Source: Branchiostoma floridae (taxonomy: Eukaryota > Chordata > Leptocardii > Amphioxiformes > Branchiostomatidae). Taken from it: a stretch of 64,000 nucleotides of DNA. A program made the translations under genes and the position numbers. The DNA lies in assembly GCF_000003815.2 (NCBI RefSeq), contig NC_049992.1:2288338-2352337 (forward strand), given 5' to 3'. Under the pieces are notes generated by a model. It worked only from the letters and a program-made list of their open reading frames with translations, did not search any database and was not told the origin of the DNA. Below, piece after piece: positions 25,801 through 34,400 of this stretch (within the stretch, counting starts at the first letter, position 1; the number at the start of each line of letters is the position of its first letter).

Positions 25801-28800
25801 CTTCTCTGAGCTCTTGTGTATTTGATGGCATAAGTTGTTAGCTTCTTTCTTGTGTTCTTCTAATCTCGTCACAAAAGTCCTTCCTGTTTCACCAATATAC
25901 ACCTATATATACCAAGAGACGGAAACTCCAAACAACAAAGCCGCGTCTGCTGGGGCCACCTTACACGTTGCATACAGTTGTCCCTGTAGGACTTAGCTAT
26001 ATAGTGCGCCTGTGGACGAGAGGGTGGGGAAAGAAGTGCACACCCCTCTTTCACATTAAAAACCCAATTGCAGTAAACAGTAACAAATCAACAGACATAA
26101 ACAGGGTTTTCTTTTATTCTGTTTTACAATCTCATTTCGACCTATATCTCGTGAGAACACATTCGTTTCTCACATGTTGTTGTAGTTTTGTATAGGTGTT
26201 TTAAGAGTAGTTCTGCAGGTGTTTAGTCAATTCAGGCTACTGAATGAACTCTTGGGCCTAAAACGTAGTATTTAGATTGAAGTGTTTGAAAAAGTGAAGG
26301 AGGTAAGAAGATAAAGACAAAATATTGTGACATTACTTTCATTGAATATACGAAATTAGATCATAGCTCTATAATCTAGTGAAAACTATAAAAGTCAGGA
26401 GCATGACATCACCGATTAATAATGTCACAAAAACGGACACTCTTCATAAAAACCTTTGTTCATTTGAGGAAGTCATGTGTTCGTATTTTTTCGGCTAACT
26501 GGTGACGTGCAAACTTTGTAACTTTATTCTACAGATAGATCTTTTGGTGACTGACTTACGTTTTTCTGTTACTTCAGATTCTCGAGTGTTTCCTGGCCGT
26601 GGCAGCGCAAGGCACAGGGCATCGGGCCGCTCCAGGCCATTTCTAACTTCCATGTGGCTCCAATTACCAAGTTCATGTACACTTACGTAAGCAGGAAAGC
26701 TACCAAATTATTTTCCCTGATTTTTTTACAAATCCAAAAAATACACCAGTTAGCCTGTAGTTATGTGTCCTTATGATATATCTAGAACTTTGACCTTTAT
26801 AATTATAATGTCTGCATGTTTTACGCGGCGTTCTGTGATAAAGTATTTGGCCTGGCTGTTAGAATGGTCAATATCCTCAAATTAACTTAGTTTTCTGATA
26901 CATGTTTTGTATTAGAGCTTAAAACTTTGATATTTAATGCTGCAATGTGACCTTTGTTGCAGGTGTTCTACATGGCATACATGGTGATCTTCAGCATCTT
27001 CATCCTGACGGACCTGCATCCTCTGGAGGAGAATCCCATCAGCATCCTGGAGTACCTGACGATCGCCCGGCTGACCAGTTTGCTGTTTGAGGAAATCAGA
27101 CAGGTGAGAAGATACTTTTATTGAGAGCTAAGCTAATATTGGGTGCCAACACATACATACATTTACGCATAGAATACACATGATTAGCTCAACTACTGAA
27201 ATAGACAACTTTAAATGAAACAAGAAGATTAAGCCTAAAGACAAACCTTATTGAGTAGAACATTAGTTAGACTTGACATATAGGTTTGAAACTTGGGGGC
27301 CAGAGGTCTAGTCTACGTACAGGTAACTATTGAGTAACAATGCTACAGTATAGATTGGTCCGAGTGGAGAACCGTTTGCGGAGGAAATATAGGTTTCAAG
27401 AGCAGCAAATACTTGTTTGTACAGTTGTCACGTCCAGGTAGTCGCAGAGAGTAAGTGCTGTGAGTTTGGGCTCCCTAGCGGCTTTTTTTGGAACTGCAGG
27501 CGTCGGTTTCCTTTCAAACTTTGGATGAGAATAACTCAAGAACGTGTTGACGGATCAACATAATTATTTGGATGTAGATAGCCTAAGTGAAGACCTACAT
27601 AATGAGATACAGATTATGCAAATCAACAGCTAATGAGGAAAGTTCATGAATTCACTCCATTCGATGCAAACTTGTCACATACTTTGAAAGATAATAAGTC
27701 AAGAAGGGACAAAATATCATCATGATTTTTGGTATGCTGATAGCTTAAGTGATGCTTGATACAACTTGATATTAATCATGCATGATTAATGGCGAAATGT
27801 AATAAAATGTAATCAGTAACACATGTATGTCTACAAACATCATTCTACATAATAAACCTGATTTATTTGGCAAAGGTATGTGCTCGTGGAACTCTAGTTA
27901 TGTGGGCGAAGCCAACATATAGGTTTTTTTTATGTGGGTGAAGTCACACATTTAGTAGTCTCTACAGATATTCCACCCGACCAATCAAAACTCAGAAAAA
28001 ATGGAACCTGTAGCATGCAGTCCACGTTTCCAGCTGTTTGATTGGCTAACATTCTGACTGTCTGTTGGATACGTCAGGGGTAAACCTATCAACGCACAGG
28101 TCACAAAATGTCACTCGGCAGCGCAGTATCACAAAAAGTAGGGGTATTGGACGTTGGGTAGAACCGGTTACGGGGCCGAAAAACGTTGAAAATGCAGCAA
28201 GTTCAGAGCATCTAATCGGCTAAATAACAACATAAAAATGCCCCACAAAAAATATTCTAGCATTCTGTCCAAATTTTAGTGAAATACCCTCGATTATAAG
28301 CGAGAAAAATAGCCAGCGGAAGCTCGCGGGTTTTTTCAAGCAACGCAATACATTTCTATACCTGTTAAAACGTGCGCTCGTAATATGTTGTATAATTGGC
28401 TCAATGGGATTATTCACGCGTGGCAAACCAACGCTCCGGGATCGAATCCGTGGACAGACAATGTTTTTACCTCCATGAAATGTAATGGAATGGAGGTTAT
28501 ATTTTACCCTGTGTTTGTCTGTGTGTCTGTGTGTCTGTGTGTCTGTGTGTGTGTAAACAAGATAACTCAAGAACGGTTGGGTGGATTGGTTTCATACTTG
28601 GTGTGTTGGTAGGATGTGATGAAAGCTGGAAATGATTAGATTTTGGGCCCCCTAGCGGCTCCCCTTGGTACTGCAGCGCAACTTCCGGTTTTGCTATTTC
28701 GGTGTTCTAAACATGCTATGGTCATCATTTTTGAGTATTAGATAGCTCTTGTGCTCAGGAAGAAGTGACATAAGTTTTGGCCCCCTAGCGTCTAGTTTTG

Positions 28801-31382
28801 GGATAGCGGGGGCATTTTTGTCAAAAACTTCTGAAGAGGATAACTCAAGAAGGGAACAACGGATTTTCATGATTTTTGGTATGTAGGTACCTCAGACAAT
28901 GTTGTACAAAATGAGATACTAATTGTTCAAAATAGGGGCAAATTTGCATAATTAATGACAACATTCTATCATAGCATTGTGGGACCGCGTGGCACGATCG
29001 GGAGCGCGTTGGTCTCAGGCCCGAGAGGTCCCGGGTTCAAATCCGCTTGCCGTGTCACCGATCTTGTGCCCTTGGGAAAGGCACTTTACATGACTTTCCT
29101 CACCTAACTCAGGTGTAAATGAGTACATAGCTGCGGCTAGTGGCAGTGACAGGCCTTTGTGGTGGTGAAAGGCCATAGGGGCATGTTCGGGCATGACGCA
29201 CCCGCCATGACACATGAGTCAGGGGTAGGAGGAACCCCTTGCATCCTTGGTCGGAAGTCCTCCTAGGAGACGGAAACTCCAAACAACAAACCTCTGTGGA
29301 TCTGCCGCTACCAGCCCAAAAGCTGCCTAGGCAGATCCGTGTAATGAGTTGTATCATTGGCAAATAAATAAAATAAAATAAAATAAAATAAAATAGCAGT
29401 TTCTTCAATGTATCTCTTGTTCCAGATATGCTGTAGTCTTGAGATCAAGGTAGTAGATAGCTTTTAGTGCCATAAACAATTGGGGCAAGTTTCAGCCCCC
29501 TAACATCTAATTGTGGAACTGCAGGGGTGTGTTTGTCAAGACACTCCAAAGAGGATAACTGCAGACAGGAACGACGGATTGACTGCATTTTAGGCATGCA
29601 GGTAGCTTAGGCAAAAAATGTTCATAATGATATACATGTTATGCAAATGAGGACTTAATTCGCATAATTAATGAGAAAATTGTATAGTTCCGTTGTTTTC
29701 AATAACTGGACCTCAATACATGTAACACATGTTAATTATGATAGGTGGAATGTAAGCAGATACCAAATATGGTAATGAGAAACTTATTTGCATAATTTAT
29801 GTAAAAATTGCAAAACCACTTTATGATTAATAATGGGAATTTTATGATCGTGACATGTATGTTAGTCAACCATGCATAAATTATGTTATATGGCCTCCTT
29901 CGGTCAATATTGACCATGGTAAAATCCTAATTATGTTAATGTGTTAGTCAATCGCAAATTATGTTAATGTGTTAGTCAATCGCATGAAATTTACGAAAGC
30001 TCTAAATTGCTTCTTTTCCTGCGATTTTTGCTTTCTTTTCCCTTCGCCCACATCCTGCATTTTTTTCAAAAATGTTGCCTTTCTAGTTTCCTCAGATATT
30101 TGTATATTCCAACCGGAAATCAGAAAGAATGCAAGCTTTAAACATGTACTCCACGTTTCAAGCTTTTTGATTGGCTTAAAGTCGCACTTTCTCGGTTTTA
30201 CGTCAGAGGTGAACCTATCAACGCACAGAACACAATCGGCATCGAGTTTGATAATAGCCAATCAGAACTTAGAAAAAATGGAAGCTGTAAACATATACTC
30301 CGCGTTTCCAGATTTTTCATTGGAATAAAGTCGCGGACTGTCTCGGGTGTACGCAGAGGTGAACCAATCAACGCACAGAACACAAAATGGCATTCGGCAT
30401 GCAGTTTGATAATAGCAGCTGAGACGGCAGTACATCGGCCATGCGTTCGACCAAACAGGCGCTCAAAGAAGAAGTTGCCCGCCATGGAATGAACGAGATT
30501 TATAAATTTTCACACAAAAACATAATGTTCAGAAAATTGGACCTTGGAATCTTGCAAATTCAACGGTGAACGGTCGTGTTCAAGCTACGCAATACATTTG
30601 TATACCTGTTAAAAACAGTTTTGACAACATGTTGTAGAACTAGCTCAGTGGTATTATTCACGCGCTGTAATCCCACGCTCCGGGATCAACATCATGGACG
30701 AAAATTTTTAAACTTTTTTTTTGCTGCATTTTCGCGAAAATATTGCCTTTCTTGTTGTTTCTTTTCTTGCGATTTTTGCTTTCTTTTCCCTTCGCCTACA
30801 TTCTGCATTTTTCCAAAAATGTTACTTTTCTAGTTTTATTGATTTTTTTTAACATCCTTGCAGAAGTCTATAAATCATTCCGCGACTAAGCTGCAGAAGC
30901 CTCTAAATCAATACATCAATCAGTCCGGGTATACTTCAGTGATTTCTGTTCAGTTTCTGTATACGTAGAGCCTGAATGAACATTATCTTTAATACTGTTC
31001 TGATCCGGATCCATAATTTTCTCTGTATTCATTTAAGATCTGTGTGGAACACCCAAAATCGCGCTGGCACAAAGTCAAGATCTGGTTTGGCAGCTTCTGG
31101 AACAAGATGGACTGTGTTCTCCACCTGATGTTCCTGCTGTCGCTAGTGCTGCGCTTGACGGTGGCGGCCGGGCCGGGGTTCGAATATGTGCGAGGCATAT
31201 ACTGTATCACCCTGGGGTCCTCATTCTTAAGGATGGCACAGCTGTTCCTGGTGCACGCGAAAATTGGACCCAAAGTCATCATGATCCAGAAAATGGTGAT
31301 TTGAATTTTAACGATCGGTGGTAATACAGTTATTACTAACGTGTTTAATGACACGTCAGATTAAAAAAATCTCACCTCCCTA

Positions 31383-31462
<80 letters not shown>

Positions 31463-34400
31463 CACATATATATATATATATTAGATAGTCAAAGCGATTT
31501 TTTCAATATATTGATATAGGTAGATGGATAGATGTGGTAGGATGTAGATATGTAGATTGACATAATATCTTGTGCGGCAATATGAACAAAAATTTGACCA
31601 CCTCTCCCCCAGTTGGTGGACCTGGGTATCTTCCTGGGCATCATGCTGTTGTTCATCTTTGCGTACGGCGTGATGCGGCACGCGCTACTTTACCCCAACA
31701 GCCCGCTGGGGTGGCCACTCCTCAGGGACGTCTTCCTCATCCCCTACTGGCAGGTCTACGGAGAGCTTTTTATTGACAATGCGGACGGGACGATTCTAGG
31801 TCAGTACACTATCCGCCCAAACTATCAACTTGAAAGTTAATCTGCTTTCAAATCGATTTGATAGAAGTTATTCTAACTAGAGTTGAACTGTAATTTCCAA
31901 CACCGTTTTATAGAAGAATATTTCCCTTCTTCCCACACAGGCTCTCCGTTGGTCACTGTTCTTCAGGCTCTGTATATGCTGCTGACGAATGTGCTTATAT
32001 TGAATCTGCTGATTGCCATGTTCAGGTAATTATATAGACTTAATGCAATGCCCGTGTACATCTCTGTGTAAGCTACAAATTTTAACCTACAAAGGTTAAC
32101 CATCTTAAGTTATCCACTTCGAACATTTTTCACAAAACGGACAGTATTTACTTCCTACGTGGCTGTGAATCTGTTAACAAAAATTAAGAAAAGAAATGTT
32201 TCGGAAAGATTGTGGGTTATGTATTGGCTGTGAAAAGAAAGAGTTGAAAATAAAATATGTTTACGTTGTAAATATTCGAAATTCTAAGTTTTCAAGTAGC
32301 GGTGAAGGGTGGGTGTAGAAACTAGAAACAGTGGCAATGTGGAGAATTTTTGCGTGGAATTAAACATAATTTAAGTCGTATGTGCAACTAACAGATGTGC
32401 TAGTAGTGGTACCGTCAGTGTTCAACTGAATTGTATGTCCTGCCACGACATGCTAAAGAACCTGATGAAGCTTTTTTACACCTCGCTAACATTCCATCAC
32501 CCCCGGCCCCATCCCCAGCTACACCTTCCAGAAGATTCAGGACAACTCGGAGCAGGTCTGGCGCTTTAACCGCAACGAATATATCCTTGAGTTTCACGAC
32601 CGACCTTGGGGCCCTCCACCCTTCATCATCCTGGGCCTCGCCTGGAGGTTCGGGCGCTGGCTCTGGCTCAGGCATAAACACAAAGAGGACTTCAACGACT
32701 TCAGTAAGCAGAAAGTTTAAGTCTTTTCATGACGACGTCAATGAGAAAGTCGTTTCATTATGCTGTGCACGTCTCATGAAGACTTTATATATTCATCTCA
32801 GCGCTGTGTATATGTGCTGTTCTTACCACCATGAAAAATCGGAGGTATAGTTCTTGGTGTGCCTGTCTCTGTGTGTGTCTGTTTGTGTGTGCGTGTCGGT
32901 CTGTCTGTTTCCGGATATTTGTGGTCAGCATAACCTAAGAACCTCTGGTTGAATTGTAATGGTATTTGGCATGTAGATAGGGGTTGGCAAGACGAATGTC
33001 AAGGTCAATTGATGCAGAACGTCCGGTTTATGCATCTTTCGTCCTGGACATCCTATGGTCTTGATATTTTAGAGGGCTTTTGATTTATGGAAGACGTCGT
33101 GTGGGAGAATGTAGGGATTGTTTTTGTAAAAATATTTTAGGGTGAATAACTAAACAAAGGGAAGGCATATTTCAGTGATATTCTGTATGCAGGTAGTTTA
33201 GACGGATATATTTACAATACAATTCAGATTAAGAGAAGACTTTAATTTGCATAATTAATGAGAATAATCTGTAACTCCAGTGTAGGACTTTTATACACGT
33301 GAAGTTCAATTCATGACAGGTGAGACATTAACAAATACTCATCATCATCATCATCAGTCAACGTATGGTGGGGGTTATACCGCCCCTTACGGGGTGACAT
33401 ACCCTTTCGTTAGCTAATACAAGACGGGGATGCGCCAGGTCTCCCGTCCGGGTGAATGATGTAAATCACCGTGTGGCTGATACAAGACGAAAGATTGTCA
33501 GGCCTCCATCCGGGTGATTAAGTTAATCACCCACTACCGACAGAAGGATTTGTATCTTTGCACACCGGGGCATGCCCTACTCTTTTTCGCTCTACGTAGG
33601 GCGTGGCTCTCCCCAAACACGGGACCTTCATTCAACGTCCTATTCGACCGACGCTTGATACTTATTTTCACCTGAGTGAAGTGGGGAAATTCGTTTAAAG
33701 TTCCTTTCCCAAGGGCACAAGATCGATGACATGGCAGGATTTGTACCCAAGACCTCCTGGGTCTTTTAGTTTTACTAATTAGGCAAATAAGAGTATAATT
33801 TACATAATCAATGCGAAAGAGCCATAATTCTATATAGTGGTAAATGGTGGGGGATAACCTACTTATGACAAGTGTAATTTAGTGAAACTTTTACACTACG
33901 ATACACAGACTTTGTAAATGTGCAATGCATTTGCATAATTTATGACAGACTGTTAACATGGAATTTTGCCAAACAAGACTTTTACACATACACAATTTTT
34001 TGTTAACACCACCCTCATAATTAAAGTAGATTTTTATAATTCCATGTTGTTTGCACAATCAATGAGAACAAGAAATCTGCAAGGGGTCTTGACATTTCAT
34101 GGATCTATGAGGTCTCCGAACTCTTCGTTAATAGCAAACAAGATTGTTGGTTGCGAATCCATAATAAAATCTTGTTGAAGAAAATTAAGCCAAGGAACAC
34201 TATAGCTTTGTGGGGGGCAACATTCTCCCCATAACATTAAGCTACGCCAAAAAAAAGGTTACGTAAGCATCTGATTTTAACTAAGATTGTGGAAATGGTA
34301 AGACGTATTAGATAGCATACATTACCTTTAGTCAGTGACACTGATTAAGATCTGTCTATCAGCTGGTATTTTTCCACGAACTATGAATTGATATGCAAAT

